Shown in pieces: positions 1 through 9,662 of a stretch of 64,000 bases of DNA. The translations under genes and the position numbers were made by a program. The notes below the pieces were generated by a model, which was not told where the DNA came from, ran no database searches, and was given only the letters and a program-made list of their open reading frames with translations. Each line of letters begins with the position of its first letter. Positions within the stretch are counted from its first letter, which is position 1. Origin of the DNA: Chitinasiproducens palmae (lineage in GTDB: Bacteria > Pseudomonadota > Gammaproteobacteria > Burkholderiales > Burkholderiaceae); NCBI RefSeq assembly GCF_900095735.1, contig NZ_FNLO01000007.1:204509-268508 (forward strand). The letters are read 5' to 3'.

Positions 1-373
1 GGCATCGATCACCGTGAAGCCATCGTACGGCCTTGCCGACGACGACATCACGCGGATGCTGTCGGACAGCTTCACCAGCGCCGCAACCGACAAACAGGAG
101 CGTGCGCTGCGCGAGCAGCAGGTCGAAGCGCAGCGCGTGCTGGACGCGACCGACGCCGCGCTGGCCGTGGATGCCGACTTGCTTGTCGACGGCGAGGCCG
201 ATGCGATCGCCGCCGCCGGCAGCGCGCTGCGGGCCGCCGCGGCAGGGCAGGATGCCGATGCGGTCGAAGCGGCAATCAAGACGCTGATGCAGGCGACCGA
301 CGCTTTCGCCGCGCGACGCATGGACCGCAACATCCGTCGGGCGCTCACCGGACGACGCGTCGCCGACATCTGA
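1..373 (+). CDS. hscA: Fe-S cluster assembly chaperone HscA (C-terminal part)
   Basis: Only the last ~123 codons are in the window; the reading frame enters at base 2 and the gene begins upstream. The piece starts with residues [16 protein letters not shown], the junction between the substrate-binding beta-domain and the alpha-helical lid of HscA-type Hsp70 proteins, and continues as an Ala/Glu/Arg-rich helical lid. HscA is the specialised Hsp70 that, with HscB, drives transfer of a nascent [2Fe-2S] cluster from the scaffold IscU. It lies directly before fdx and iscX, the standard end of a proteobacterial isc operon, with 25 bases between stop and the next start. The identification rests on this lid segment plus the context. 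Confidence 0.93.
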   Translation, partial: ASITVKPSYGLADDDITRMLSDSFTSAATDKQERALREQQVEAQRVLDATDAALAVDADLLVDGEADAIAAAGSALRAAAAGQDADAVEAAIKTLMQATDAFAARRMDRNIRRALTGRRVADI

Positions 374-398
374 GCGCGCAACCAGCAGAGGAAAGAAG

Positions 399-737
399 AT
401 GGCTCAAATCGTGGTCCTGCCGCATCCTGAACTGTGCCCGGAAGGCGCGGTCATCGATGCGCCGGCCGGACAGACCGTATGCGACGCACTGCTGCAACAT
501 GGCGTCGAGATCGAGCATGCATGCGAGAAGTCGTGTGCATGCACCACCTGCCACATCGTCGTGCGCGAGGGCTTCGAGGCACTCGAAGCCGCCGAGGACG
601 ACGAGGAAGACCTGCTCGACAAGGCATGGGGACTGGAACCGCATTCGCGGCTCTCGTGCCAGGCAGTGATTCCCGCGGATACCGATCTCGTGGTCGAGAT
701 TCCGCGATATACAATCAATCACGCGAAGGAACACTGA
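399..737 (+). CDS. fdx: ISC-system [2Fe-2S] ferredoxin
   Basis: A 112-residue adrenodoxin-type ferredoxin. The four cluster ligands are visible: C42, C48 and C51 in HACEKSCACTTCH, and C87 in LSCQ. In the isc system this protein supplies electrons for cluster assembly on IscU in the cytoplasm. The start ATG at 399 follows an AGGAAAGAAG ribosome binding site. Length and motif spacing are normal for the family. It sits between hscA and iscX, so co-transcription is likely. Confidence 0.97.
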   Translation: MAQIVVLPHPELCPEGAVIDAPAGQTVCDALLQHGVEIEHACEKSCACTTCHIVVREGFEALEAAEDDEEDLLDKAWGLEPHSRLSCQAVIPADTDLVVEIPRYTINHAKEH

Positions 738-807
738 GCGCCCGCTGCGCTGCAAGCCGCCCATGCGTGCGGTGCCGACGCCCCGATGCCGCCAAACGGA
801 GACTGCC

Positions 808-1005
808 ATGAAATGGAACGACACCGACGAGATCGCGATTGCGCTGGTCGACGCCCACCCGGAAGTCGACCCGCAACTGGTCCGCTTCACCGACCTGCAT
901 CGCTGGATCTGTGAGCTCGAAGGTTTCGACGACGATCCAGAGCGCTCGAACGAACGGATTCTCGAATCGATCCAGGCGGCATGGATCGAGGAATCCGATT
1001 ACTGA
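808..1005 (+). CDS. iscX: Fe-S cluster assembly protein IscX
   Basis: A small acidic protein of 65 residues beginning MKWNDTDEIA and ending in the helical IQAAWIEESDY segment, typical of IscX (YfhJ). It binds iron and the cysteine desulfurase IscS and modulates Fe-S assembly. I place the start at 808, after a CGGAG ribosome binding site; an in-frame upstream ATG at 763 would add 15 residues unlike the family. It is the last gene of the isc operon: a strong intrinsic terminator begins about 25 bases downstream. Confidence 0.95.
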   Translation: MKWNDTDEIAIALVDAHPEVDPQLVRFTDLHRWICELEGFDDDPERSNERILESIQAAWIEESDY

Positions 1006-1030
1006 GACGCTGAGGGTTGGCAACGAAAAA

Positions 1031-1053
1031 GGACGCGCGAGCGTCCTTTTTTT
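1031..1053 (+). terminator. Intrinsic terminator of the isc operon
   Basis: A perfect 6-bp stem (GGACGC / GCGTCC) with a GCGA loop at 1031-1046 is followed by seven T residues and preceded by AAAAA. This is a classic rho-independent terminator placed right after iscX. Confidence 0.92.
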
Positions 1054-1712
1054 ATGCCCAAGCCTTGCTTGGATCGGGTGGCAAGACTCGTTCGCATGTG
1101 CCGGCCAGCGCTGAGCCTTGCTTGCGCGGCAAGGGTCGGCACCGCCAGGCGTCGATCGCAGGCCGATCACGGTGCCGTTGCGGGTTGTCGCGCGAGTTCC
1201 AGGCGGGAAGCGGAGCAGCGGTTGCCAGTGCGCGAGGTCACGGCCGGTGTGTTGTGGCTGCCGACCCGGTTGAGAGGCGCCGTCGCGCACTGTCAGCGAG
1301 ATGGCGTTCTGGCGCGCATCGTCCGGCACGACTGCGTCCCTTCCATGGCGTTACTTCCATGGCGTTACTTTGCGCCCTTGCCACATACGATGTGCCGCGC
1401 GTCCGACGTCCGCGCTGGCCTCGCAACGGTGCCGCCAGCCGGCGAGCGGGGAGCCAGGCGAAAGTCCGATGGCTGCTCGAAAAGCCCTGTCGTTCAGTCC
1501 GTGCAGTGACACGCCGTCGTCGCTCGCCCCGGCCGCGGATCGGACGGGCTAGCGCTGGACGCGCCGATCGGTGGGGTTCGCCCCGCCGGCGCGCGTGAGG
1601 ATGCCGCCAACGCGCAATGCCGCCGCGGCAGCGCGCCCGCCCAGGATTGACCGCGGGCCGGCGGCGCGGGCGGGGCGGTCGGCTGCCGCGGCGAACCGGC
1701 CAGACCAGTCGG
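1054..1712. other. Gene-free stretch between iscX terminator and clpP-like gene
   Basis: About 660 bases with no coding frame I believe. Open frames exist on both strands but read as Arg/Pro/Ala-rich noise. The only structure seen is a perfect 14-nt direct duplication (unit TTCCATGGCGTTAC) at 1341-1354 and 1355-1368. Confidence 0.6.
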
Positions 1713-2312
1713 TCAGGCCGCGGCCAACTCGTCACGCCGCAGCACGATGCGGGACGCCAGGCCATAAGCGACGGCTTCGTCGGCCGACATCCATCGGTCC
1801 CGCTCGATGTCCATGCGCACTTGCTGCAGCGCTTGCCCTGTTTCGCGTGCTATGACTTGCGCGATGCGCTCGCGCGCCTTGACGATTTCTTGCGCCTGGA
1901 TCGCCATGTCGCTGGCGGGGCCGCCCGCGCCGCCGCTGGGTTGGTGAATCAGGAAGCGTGTCTGCGGTAGGCAGTAGCGACGTTCGCGCTGCGCGCCGAG
2001 ATAGAGATGCGTGGCGGCGCTGCCAACCCAGCCGGTGCCGACCATATCGACCGGCGACGCGATGAAGCGCACCACGTCGTGGATCGCGTCGCCCGATTCG
2101 AGGTGTCCGCCCGGGGAGGACACGATCATCGTGATGGGCCGGTCCGATTCCGCATCCAGTGCCAGCAGCTTGCGCACGACCTCGGAGGCCAGCGTGTCGG
2201 TGATGGTGCCGAACACCAGCACCATGCGCGATCGGAATGCCTTTTCTTCCAGGAATGCGCTGTCCTGCCCGCCGTTGGGGCGGGGCGGGGCGTTCGTCTC
2301 GTCATTGAACAT
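1713..2312 (-). CDS. ClpP-type serine protease (probable second ClpP paralogue)
   Basis: 199 residues with the ClpP fold signature. The catalytic triad can be placed: S98 in GWVGSAATHLYL, H123 in RFLIHQPSGG, and D168 in VRMDIERDRW. The glycine-rich oxyanion strand (SSPGGHLESG) precedes it. ClpP forms tetradecameric chambers that degrade proteins fed by ClpA or ClpX. No clpX, clpA or tig lies nearby, whereas the main clpP of Burkholderiales normally sits with tig and clpX, so this is probably a second copy. The nucleophile surroundings (GSAATHLYLG) differ from the usual ASMGAFLL. The start is supported by a GAGGAG ribosome binding site. It is divergent from a sigma factor gene with 56 bases between them, so the promoters may overlap. 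Confidence 0.85.
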   Translation of the reverse strand: MFNDETNAPPRPNGGQDSAFLEEKAFRSRMVLVFGTITDTLASEVVRKLLALDAESDRPITMIVSSPGGHLESGDAIHDVVRFIASPVDMVGTGWVGSAATHLYLGAQRERRYCLPQTRFLIHQPSGGAGGPASDMAIQAQEIVKARERIAQVIARETGQALQQVRMDIERDRWMSADEAVAYGLASRIVLRRDELAAA

Positions 2313-2368
2313 GGGGAATCACTCCTCTGTGTTAAGTTCATCCGATAGACGAACAACGGGGCGCGAAC

Positions 2369-3265
2369 GTGACATTGCCTGTTCATTCAGATTCCTGGAC
2401 CGACGACGAAGCACTGCGCCGGCGCTTGATAGGCCTGGCGCGGCAATGGTTGAGCGACGGCGAAGACGCCGAGGACTTTGTCCACGACACCTGGCTCAGG
2501 CTGGCGGACAGCACCACGCCGTCGTGGCTCGTAAGCCGCGACGCGTGGCTGCTTACGGTGCTGCGCAATCTGTGCGTCGATGCATGGCGTCGCCGCCGTC
2601 GTTACGACGGCATTCTCGATCGCTTCACCAAGTCGGGTGTGCCGCCGATCGCGACGGTCAGGGCTTCCGATCCCGTCGAGCTACTGGCGCAAGCCGAGCG
2701 CGTCGAACACGCGCTGCTGCACGTGGTGCGGACCGTCTCAGCCGGCGACGCAGCGACGGTGCTGTTGTATGAAGTCTTCGGTTTCAGCCATGCGGAACTG
2801 GCCGTGCTGACCGGACGCAGCGAAGCGGCGTCGCGTCAGCAATTGCTGCGCGTGCTGCAGCGCCTGCGTCGGACGGTGCCCACCGGACCGACTGCGGCGA
2901 ACGACGCGGATGCCGGGGCCGATGACGATACCGCGCGGCTGTTCGCACTGTGTCAGTTCGCGCTGGTGCAGCGCGATCCGGCGGGGTTGGTCGCGGTGCT
3001 GCGAGCGGCGCGGCCGCAAGCGATGGCATCGTCCGTCCAGGGTGCGCAACAGCTGCGCGTCGGGGCGGGGAAGCGTGCGTCGATGCAGCTGCTCCAGATT
3101 GGCAATCTGCTAACCGTGATAAGCCAGGCGGCGGGCGGACCGCTTGCCTGTTTGCCGCTTGGTGAAACGGGCTGCAATACAGGCTCTAGGACAGGCGGCG
3201 AAAGCTCGGAGGAATGGCAGGAAGAGGCGCGGGTGCGAGCGTGCGGCGACGCGGTGTGCGTCTGA
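2369..3265 (+). CDS. ECF-like sigma-70 family sigma factor with odd C-terminus
   Basis: Starts with GTG at 2369. Region 2 is recognisable at about residues 20-75 (DAEDFVHDTWLRL, then RDAWLLTVLRNLCVDAWRRRRR), and region 4 at about 125-165 (AGDAATVLLYEVFGFSHAEL, then a helix-turn-helix ending LLRVLQRLR). Such factors redirect RNA polymerase to a small regulon. After residue ~170 there is an extension. Its start (LFALCQFALVQRDPAGLVAVLRAA) resembles the first helix of the SnoaL-like domain of some ECF groups, but the last ~60 residues look unstructured and out of family, which suggests a frayed or truncated C-terminus. No anti-sigma gene is adjacent. It is divergent from the ClpP-type gene, so the pair may be functionally linked; that is inference. 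Confidence 0.75.
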   Translation: MTLPVHSDSWTDDEALRRRLIGLARQWLSDGEDAEDFVHDTWLRLADSTTPSWLVSRDAWLLTVLRNLCVDAWRRRRRYDGILDRFTKSGVPPIATVRASDPVELLAQAERVEHALLHVVRTVSAGDAATVLLYEVFGFSHAELAVLTGRSEAASRQQLLRVLQRLRRTVPTGPTAANDADAGADDDTARLFALCQFALVQRDPAGLVAVLRAARPQAMASSVQGAQQLRVGAGKRASMQLLQIGNLLTVISQAAGGPLACLPLGETGCNTGSRTGGESSEEWQEEARVRACGDAVCV

Positions 3266-3751
3266 CACCGGGGCGCTGGGTAGTCGACGTCGACCGCTGG
3301 TAGGAGGCGGGCAGCGAGGGCGCCAACCGATGCCGCGCACGAGAGGGGACCGTTTAATGGCCAGTGCGTAGTCGGTAGTGCCACAGTGCGGCAATCTCTT
3401 TTCACGGCGAACGAAAGTCAGTGCGGACGGCACCGCGCCGATCCAGTCGGCATGGCCCATCGGCTCGCGTCACTGGCTGATTGCGTCTGGATGACCTGGT
3501 ACTGGTTCGGCGCGGGCGTCGCTATTGTCCGCGTGCGCCCGCTTAGCCTGCCCAATGCCGCCCGACTCCAGCCGCGGGCGCGCCGACGAATGCTGACGAA
3601 TGCCGACGAATTTCGTCAAATTCCGACGACTCATTCGATGCGCCTGTCGCAAACCCGGCGGCATTGGTCATCTTTCACGATGCCATGCCTGTCCCATTGC
3701 GCGGGCAGGGCGGCGGCCGGATTTCGCGCCGCCTGGCCAAGGGTTGTCAGC
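3266..3751. other. Gene-free stretch with a short direct repeat
   Basis: About 490 bases without a credible gene. It contains three near-identical 10-nt units (YGACGAATKY) at about 3584-3613. The flanking genes converge here, so it may serve as their common 3' region, but I see no hairpin with a T-run. Confidence 0.5.
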
Positions 3752-4414
3752 TCAAGCCGACTGCAGGCTGCCGTTCACGACGCGAACCGGTTGGCCCTGA
3801 GAGAACGGCGGGCTGTTCTTGTAGGTGAACGAGCGATACGCACCGTTCTGCATGCGGACGGTGACCTGGTAGTCGGTCTCCTTGCGCACGTGCTTCTCGA
3901 CCGTGTTGCCGGCGAGACCACCGCCGAGCGCACCCAGCAGGGTCGCTGCGGTACGGCCGTTGCCACGTCCGAACTGGTTGCCGATCAGACCGCCAGCGAC
4001 TGCGCCGCCCACTGCGCCGACACCGCTGGTCTTCGCCGGGCGCGTCACCGTGCGAATCGAGGTCACACGGCCGCAACTGCTGCATACAGGCGCCGGCGGC
4101 GGCGCTTCGGCAACCCGCTGCGGCGCCGCGACTTGATGCGGGCGGGGTTGTTCGACAACCGGCGCGCGGGGCGCGACAGTCGGCGCTACAGTAGGCGCAA
4201 CGGTGGCAGCCGGTGCGGTTTGAGCCGGAACGGTTGTCGTCGGGGCCGCGGCCAGCGGCTGAGCGGCGGGCGGCTGCGCCGTACCCCCGGCATGCGGCAA
4301 GATGCCGGTGATCGCCGCGATACCGATGCCGCTTGCCACGATAACCGCACCCGCGGCGGTAGCGATGAGCGGGTGAAGCTTGTTGCGTTGTTGGGTGTGC
4401 AGTGTGTCGGCCAT
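3752..4414 (-). CDS. Glycine-zipper 2TM-domain envelope protein
   Basis: 220 residues. A single hydrophobic segment lies at about residues 16-38 (LIATAAGAVIVASGIGIAAITG). A Pro/Ala/Val-rich linker (about 40-110) with repeated TVAPTVAP follows, then a CSSCG motif near 110, and a C-terminal glycine-zipper domain (VGAVGGAVAGGLIGNQFGRG and LLGALGGGLAGNTVEKHVR). This is the architecture of the Rick_17kDa_Anti/SlyB-like group: envelope proteins thought to stabilise outer-membrane structure. There is no lipobox, so it is probably anchored by the N-terminal helix. Function beyond the domain is unknown. Confidence 0.75.
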   Translation of the reverse strand: MADTLHTQQRNKLHPLIATAAGAVIVASGIGIAAITGILPHAGGTAQPPAAQPLAAAPTTTVPAQTAPAATVAPTVAPTVAPRAPVVEQPRPHQVAAPQRVAEAPPPAPVCSSCGRVTSIRTVTRPAKTSGVGAVGGAVAGGLIGNQFGRGNGRTAATLLGALGGGLAGNTVEKHVRKETDYQVTVRMQNGAYRSFTYKNSPPFSQGQPVRVVNGSLQSA

Positions 4415-4592
4415 TGTTGTTCTCCGCGCTGAACGCTTGCCTTTATTCTGGAATATCGGAGAACCCGCTGCCGTTTCCAGATGTGAGCAATTGTTGCGAC
4501 CGGCGGAGCGAACCGTCTCCGATCGCTACCGCACACAGAGCATGATTCATGCCGCGCACTACGTACCACGCCCGGTGCACTGCGTGACAGCC

Positions 4593-4646
4593 AACCGAGC
4601 GAACCGAGCGAACCGAGCGAACCGAGCGAACCGAGCGAACCGAGCG
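4593..4646. repeat. 9-nt tandem repeat, 6 perfect copies
   Basis: Six perfect copies of AACCGAGCG followed by a decayed seventh, just downstream of the lysS stop codon (4682, minus strand) and upstream of the glycine-zipper gene. It is intergenic. Confidence 0.97.
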
Positions 4647-4681
4647 AACCGGTCCCGATGCTCGCCGACCGGCCGGGCGGG

Positions 4682-6211
4682 TCAGTCCTCCCGGCGCAGG
4701 TGCGGGAACAGCAGCACGTCGCGGATCGCAGGGCTGTCCGTCAGCAGCATGATCAGGCGATCGATGCCGATGCCACAGCCGCCGGTCGGCGGCATGCCGT
4801 ATTCCAGCGCGCGGATGTAGTCGGCGTCGTAGTACATCGCCTCGGCATCGCCCGCATCCTTCTGTTCGACCTGCTTGCGGAAACGGGCCGCCTGGTCTTC
4901 CGGGTCGTTCAGCTCCGAGAAGCCGTTCGCGATCTCGCGGCCGGTAATGAACAATTCGAAGCGTTCGGTGATCGACGCGTCTCCGTCCGACGCGCGGGCC
5001 AGTGGCGACACCTCGGCCGGATAGTCGATGATGAACGTCGGTTCCCACAATTGCGCCTCGGCCGTCTCCTCGAACAGCGCAAGCTGCAGCGCGCCCAGGC
5101 CGGCGCCGGCCAACGGCGCTTGATCGGTAGCGACGCGGTAGGTCTGCTTCAGTTCCTGACGCAGGAACGCTGCATCCTGCAGCTGCGACTCGCTGTACTG
5201 CGGCGCGTGGCGGCGGATCGCTGCAACGATCGTCAGCCGCGCGAACGGCTGCGACAGGTCGAGTTCCCGCCCGCCGTAGCTGAGCGTGGCAGTGCCGCGC
5301 GCGTCCGTGGCCACCTTGCGGATCAGCGATTCGGTGAAGTCCATCAGCCAGCGATAGTCGGTGTATGCGGCGTAGAACTCCATCATCGTGAATTCCGGGT
5401 TGTGACGCGGCGACACGCCCTCATTCCGGAAATTGCGATTGATTTCGAACACGCGATCGAAGCCGCCGACGATCAGGCGCTTCAGGTACAGCTCCGGCGC
5501 GATGCGCAGGTACATCTCCGCATCGAGCGCGTTATGGTGCGTGACGAACGGACGTGCGGACGCGCCGCCAGGAATCGGATGGAGCATCGGCGTCTCGACT
5601 TCCAGGAAGCCGGCGTCCGCCATGTGGCGACGCACGGCCGCGATTGCGCGGGTGCGAGCCAGGAAGGTGTCGCGCGACTCGCCGTTGACGATCAGGTCGA
5701 CGTAGCGCTGACGGTAGCGCGTTTCCTGATCGGCGAGCCCGTGGAACTTGTCGGGCAGCGGGCGCAGCGACTTTGCCAGCAGCCGCAGGCCCGTGCAGCG
5801 CACCGACAGCTCGCCCTTGTTGGTGCGAAACAGCACGCCGGTTGCCGCCACGATGTCGCCCAGATCCCACTTCTTGAAGGCGTCGTAGGCTTCGGCGCCG
5901 ACATCGGCGGGCGTCACGAACAGCTGGATCTGGCTGCCGTCGTCCTGGATCGTCGCGAAGCTGGCCTTGCCCATGATGCGCTTGAGCATCATGCGGCCGG
6001 CGACGGCGACGGGCATTGCGAGTGCCTCCAACGCGTCCTTGTCGCTCTGCTCATGCGCCTCGCGCAGCGCCGCGACACGGTGCGTGCGTTCGAAGTCGTT
6101 CGGATAGGCGACGCCGGCGCTGCGCAGCGCCTGCAGTTTCTCGCGGCGCTCCGCGATGATTGCGTTATCGTCGGTTTCAGGCGCCGTCTGCGCGGACGTG
6201 GCTTCGGTCAT
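4682..6211 (-). CDS. lysS: Lysyl-tRNA synthetase, class II
   Basis: 509 residues, normal for bacterial class II LysRS. The N-terminal OB-fold anticodon-binding domain spans about 60-175. Class II motif 2 is seen in the segment [20 protein letters not shown], and motif 3 in [15 protein letters not shown] near the C-terminus. It charges tRNA-Lys in the cytoplasm. It lies downstream of prfB on the same strand, as in many beta- and gamma-proteobacteria, but here 363 bases containing a 10-nt repeat array separate the two. Confidence 0.98.
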   Translation of the reverse strand: MTEATSAQTAPETDDNAIIAERREKLQALRSAGVAYPNDFERTHRVAALREAHEQSDKDALEALAMPVAVAGRMMLKRIMGKASFATIQDDGSQIQLFVTPADVGAEAYDAFKKWDLGDIVAATGVLFRTNKGELSVRCTGLRLLAKSLRPLPDKFHGLADQETRYRQRYVDLIVNGESRDTFLARTRAIAAVRRHMADAGFLEVETPMLHPIPGGASARPFVTHHNALDAEMYLRIAPELYLKRLIVGGFDRVFEINRNFRNEGVSPRHNPEFTMMEFYAAYTDYRWLMDFTESLIRKVATDARGTATLSYGGRELDLSQPFARLTIVAAIRRHAPQYSESQLQDAAFLRQELKQTYRVATDQAPLAGAGLGALQLALFEETAEAQLWEPTFIIDYPAEVSPLARASDGDASITERFELFITGREIANGFSELNDPEDQAARFRKQVEQKDAGDAEAMYYDADYIRALEYGMPPTGGCGIGIDRLIMLLTDSPAIRDVLLFPHLRRED

Positions 6212-6260
6212 GATCGGAAAAGGTGAGCCCGGAGGGCAGTGAAGCGGTCGAAAAGAACGG

Positions 6261-6310
6261 GGGCGGTCAAGGGCGATTAAGGGCGGTCAAGGGCGGTCAG
6301 GGGCGGTCGG
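6261..6310. repeat. 10-nt tandem repeat, 5 copies, in the prfB-lysS gap
   Basis: Five 10-nt units (GGGCGGTCAA with small changes) at 6261-6310 in the 363-base gap between prfB and lysS. The rest of this gap is GC-rich and shows no gene. The repeat lies upstream of lysS and may fall within its leader. Confidence 0.93.
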
Positions 6311-6574
6311 ACGCATATCGCGCCCTGCGGCCGGGACCGCAAAAGCAGCGGCAAAGCCAGCGACAGGAACAGCAGCGAAGGCAGCGCAACGCCGGCGGTT
6401 ACGACAGCGGCAACAACGCGCGCGGCCATGCCGCCCGACCTTGCGGCCGCTCGGCAGCTCGAAGCGGCCCTCGACGCCGTTGCCGTTGCCGCTGCGACTG
6501 CGGTCGCGCATTGCCTGCGCGCCGTGGCGGCTGCAGGCCGACGCAGCCGTCGGTCATGCAGCCGCCACGGTGTG

Positions 6575-7679
6575 TCACACGCCTTGTTTCAGGCTCGCGG
6601 CGATGAAGTCGTCCAGGTCGCCGTCGAGCACTGCGCGGGTGTTGCTGGCTTCGAAGCTGGTCCGTAGATCCTTGATCCGGCTCTGGTCGAGCACGTAGGA
6701 ACGGATCTGGTGGCCCCAGCCTACATCGGTCTTGCTTGATTCCAGCTTGTCCTGCTCGGCCTGCCGGCGTCGCAGTTCAGCTTCGAACAGGCGTGACTTG
6801 AGCATCGCCATCGCCTCTGCGCGGTTGCGGTGCTGCGATCGGTCGTTCTGGCACTGCACGACGATGCCCGATGGCATGTGCGTGATCCGCACGGCCGAGT
6901 CGGTCTTGTTGATGTGCTGACCGCCAGCGCCCGACGCCCGGTAAGTGTCGATCCGCAGGTCGGCCGGGTTGATGTCGACCTCGATCGAATCGTCGACCTC
7001 GGGGTAGACGAACACTGACGAGAACGACGTATGCCGGCCGCCCGACGAGTCGAACGGCGACTTGCGCACCAGCCGGTGGATGCCGGTCTCGGTGCGCAGG
7101 AAGCCGTACGCGTACTCGCCCTCGACCTTGATCGATGCGTTCTTGATGCCGGCGACGTCACCCTCGGTCTCTTCGAGCACCTCGGTCTTGAAGCCCTTGC
7201 GTTCGCAATAGCGCAGGTACTGGCGCAACAGCATCGCGGCCCAATCGCAAGCCTCGGTGCCGCCGGCGCCGGCCTGGATGTCGATGAACGCATTGTTCGG
7301 GTCGACCGGGTTGCTGAACATCCGGCGGAACTCGACCTTGGCGACGCGCTCTTCCAGCGCCGCCGCATCGGTCTCGCAGGCGACCAGCGTATCCTCGTCG
7401 CCTTCCTCGCGCGCGAGGTCGAACAGTTCGGACGTGTCACGGAGGCCGTCGTCGATCTCGCCGAGCGTGAGCACCACGTCTTCGAGCGATTTCTTTTCGC
7501 GTCCAAGCGCCTGGGCGGCTTTCGCATCGTCCCAGACCGACGGATTTTCCAGCGCCAGATTGACTTCCTTCAGACGACTCGACTTGTCGTCGTAGTCAAA
7601 GATACCCCCGTAGCTCGACCGTGCGCTGGGCAAGGTCGGCGAGGCGGGCTGCGATCGCATTGACGCGTTCGGCTTCCAT
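6575..7679 (-). CDS. prfB: Peptide chain release factor 2 (programmed +1 frameshift)
   Basis: RF2 recognises UGA and UAA stops and triggers peptide release. The gene is split by the classic autoregulatory frameshift. Translation starts at ATG 7679 and runs 27 codons to an in-frame TGA (7598-7596), preceded by CTT and an internal ribosome-binding-like GGGGG. A shift of +1 at CTT-TGAC joins the main frame, giving ~367 residues. The SPF stop-recognition tripeptide lies in [11 protein letters not shown], and the catalytic GGQ in [14 protein letters not shown]. The order prfB-lysS and recJ upstream is conserved. Low RF2 lets ribosomes stall at the TGA and shift, raising RF2 synthesis. Confidence 0.97.
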
Positions 7680-7747
7680 GAGGGGGGTCCCCTTAGTGTG
7701 CTTGACGAAACCCGAAATTATAGCGGAACGGCGCGCCCGGACCCACT

Positions 7748-9448
7748 TCAATCGGCGCAGGGCTGCGCATGTTCGACAATCAACTGCACGCGTTCACGCC
7801 CGTTGTAGCTGTCGCGTGCCAGGCGATAGGCGATTTCGCAGCGTTCGGGAAGGAACTCGACACGGTTGAACCAGATTGCGTCGAGCCGCTGCGCCCCGAC
7901 GCCGACCGTCAACTTCAGGTGCCGATCCTTCACCAGGCGCTGCGCATGCACGTCGAAGGGCTGCGAGAACACCGGTGGCGGAAAGCCCTGGCCCCAGATG
8001 CCGTCGTCGAGCAGCGTCGCGAAGCCGACCGCGAAGCAATCGTCGTCCAACGGTCCGTCGGTCTCGACGACGCGCGTCAACGCGCGCTCGTCGAGCCATT
8101 CCCGACCCACCGTCTCGAAGGCGTCGACGAAGCGCGGCAACTCAGAGCGGCGCAGTGTCATGCCGGCCGCCATCGCATGGCCGCCGAACTTGGCCAGCAG
8201 ATCGGGGTGACGTTTCGATACCAAGTCCAGTGCGTCGCGCAGGTGGAAGCCGGCAATCGAGCGGCCCGAACCCTTGATCCAGTCGCCATCGCCGTCGCCG
8301 GGCGCAAATGTGATGGTCGGGCGATGGAAGCGTTCCTTCAGCCGCGACGCGACGATGCCGATCACGCCCTGGTGCCAGCTGTCGTTGAACATCGCGATGG
8401 TGGTCTGGCCCGGCGCGAGCTCGCCCAGTCCGGCCAAGGCCTCGACCTGCATGCCTGCTTCGATCGAACGGCGCTCGCGGTTCATGCCGTCCAGTTCGCT
8501 GGCGATCTCCAACGCGCGCGCGTAGTCGTCGCTGAGCAGGCACTCGATGCCCAGCGACATGTCCGCCAGGCGGCCGGCCGCGTTCAACCTCGGCCCGAGT
8601 GCGAAACCGAGGTCGAACGCGCTGGCGCGGCGCGCATCGCGCCCCGCCACGTTGAACAGGGCGGCGACGCCAGGATGCATCCGGCCGCGCCGCATCCGTT
8701 GCAAGCCCTGCGCGACCAGCACGCGGTTGTTGCCGTCCAGCCGCACGACGTCCGCCACCGTGCCGAGTGCGACCAGATCCAGCAGTTCCACCAGGCGCGG
8801 CTGCGCGGCCGGGTCGAGCGCGCCCCGTTCGCGTAGACAGGCCCGCAGCGCAAGCAGTACGTAGAACATCACGCCGACCCCGGCGAGATGCTTGCTGGCG
8901 AAGTCGCAGCCCGGCTGGTTCGGGTTGACGATGGCCCGGGCCGCCGGCAGCGTCGCGCCAGGCAGATGGTGATCGGTGACCACGACGTCGATGCCGGCGG
9001 CCCGCGCGGCCGCTACGCCGTCGACGCTGGCGATGCCGTTGTCCACCGTGACCAGCAGGTCCGGATGGCGCGTGGCGGCCAGCGCGACGATTTCGGGCGT
9101 GAGGCCGTAGCCGTACTCGAAGCGGTTCGGGACGAGGTAGTCGACGTTGGCGCCGAACATGCGCAGGCCACGCACGGCCACCGCGCAGGCCGTGGCGCCG
9201 TCGCAATCGTAGTCCGCCACGACCAGCAGCCGCTTGCCGGCGGCGATCGCATCGGCCAGCACGCCGGCTGCCGCTTCGATGCCGCGCAGGCCCGACGGGT
9301 GGAGCAGCCGCGGCAGTGAAACGTCGATCTCGTCCGGATGCCGCACGCCACGTGACGCATAGAGCCGCGCAAGCACCGGGTGCAGGCCGCTCTCGCTCAG
9401 GCTGCGCAGGGTGTCATCGGCGAACGGACGAACAAAGAGTTGTGTCAT
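7748..9448 (-). CDS. recJ: Single-stranded-DNA-specific exonuclease RecJ
   Basis: 566 residues, typical length. The DHH phosphoesterase core is clear: motif I DYDCDG at 79-84, D136 in VTVDNG, DHH at 159-161, and GPRLNAAGR further on. The DHHA1 domain follows, with its GGHAMAAGM signature, and then the C-terminal OB domain. RecJ degrades single-stranded DNA 5' to 3' in recombination and mismatch repair using Mn or Mg. It lies between prfB and an rpfE-like gene on the same strand. Confidence 0.97.
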   Translation of the reverse strand: MTQLFVRPFADDTLRSLSESGLHPVLARLYASRGVRHPDEIDVSLPRLLHPSGLRGIEAAAGVLADAIAAGKRLLVVADYDCDGATACAVAVRGLRMFGANVDYLVPNRFEYGYGLTPEIVALAATRHPDLLVTVDNGIASVDGVAAARAAGIDVVVTDHHLPGATLPAARAIVNPNQPGCDFASKHLAGVGVMFYVLLALRACLRERGALDPAAQPRLVELLDLVALGTVADVVRLDGNNRVLVAQGLQRMRRGRMHPGVAALFNVAGRDARRASAFDLGFALGPRLNAAGRLADMSLGIECLLSDDYARALEIASELDGMNRERRSIEAGMQVEALAGLGELAPGQTTIAMFNDSWHQGVIGIVASRLKERFHRPTITFAPGDGDGDWIKGSGRSIAGFHLRDALDLVSKRHPDLLAKFGGHAMAAGMTLRRSELPRFVDAFETVGREWLDERALTRVVETDGPLDDDCFAVGFATLLDDGIWGQGFPPPVFSQPFDVHAQRLVKDRHLKLTVGVGAQRLDAIWFNRVEFLPERCEIAYRLARDSYNGRERVQLIVEHAQPCAD

Positions 9449-9662
9449 GCGTGATCGATTCGGGCCCGGACGCCGCTGCTGCTGCGGCGTCGGCGCGGGC
9501 GTTGCAGTGGGGGTAGGAGCAGGCGTGGCGTCGCGATGGGTATGGGTGCGTCGGGTGCGTGGGCGGCAAGGAGCGCATCAAGCGTATCAAGGCCGCCGTG
9601 TTCGGTGCCGATGTCCACGACCGCACTGTCACGCCATCGCGCGGCCCGCGGCCGGGGGGCGC

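Noticed and set aside
4682..5048. Extra minus-strand gene at 4443-5048
   Set aside because: Its frame overlaps the lysS 3' end out of frame and crosses the 9-nt array (a PVRSVRSVRS-like series). There is no family signal.
9445..9662. C-terminal part of a longer gene between recJ and the rpfE-like gene
   Set aside because: A short protein-like stretch appears in one minus frame, but it runs out of frame through the rpfE-like gene and has no start of its own.
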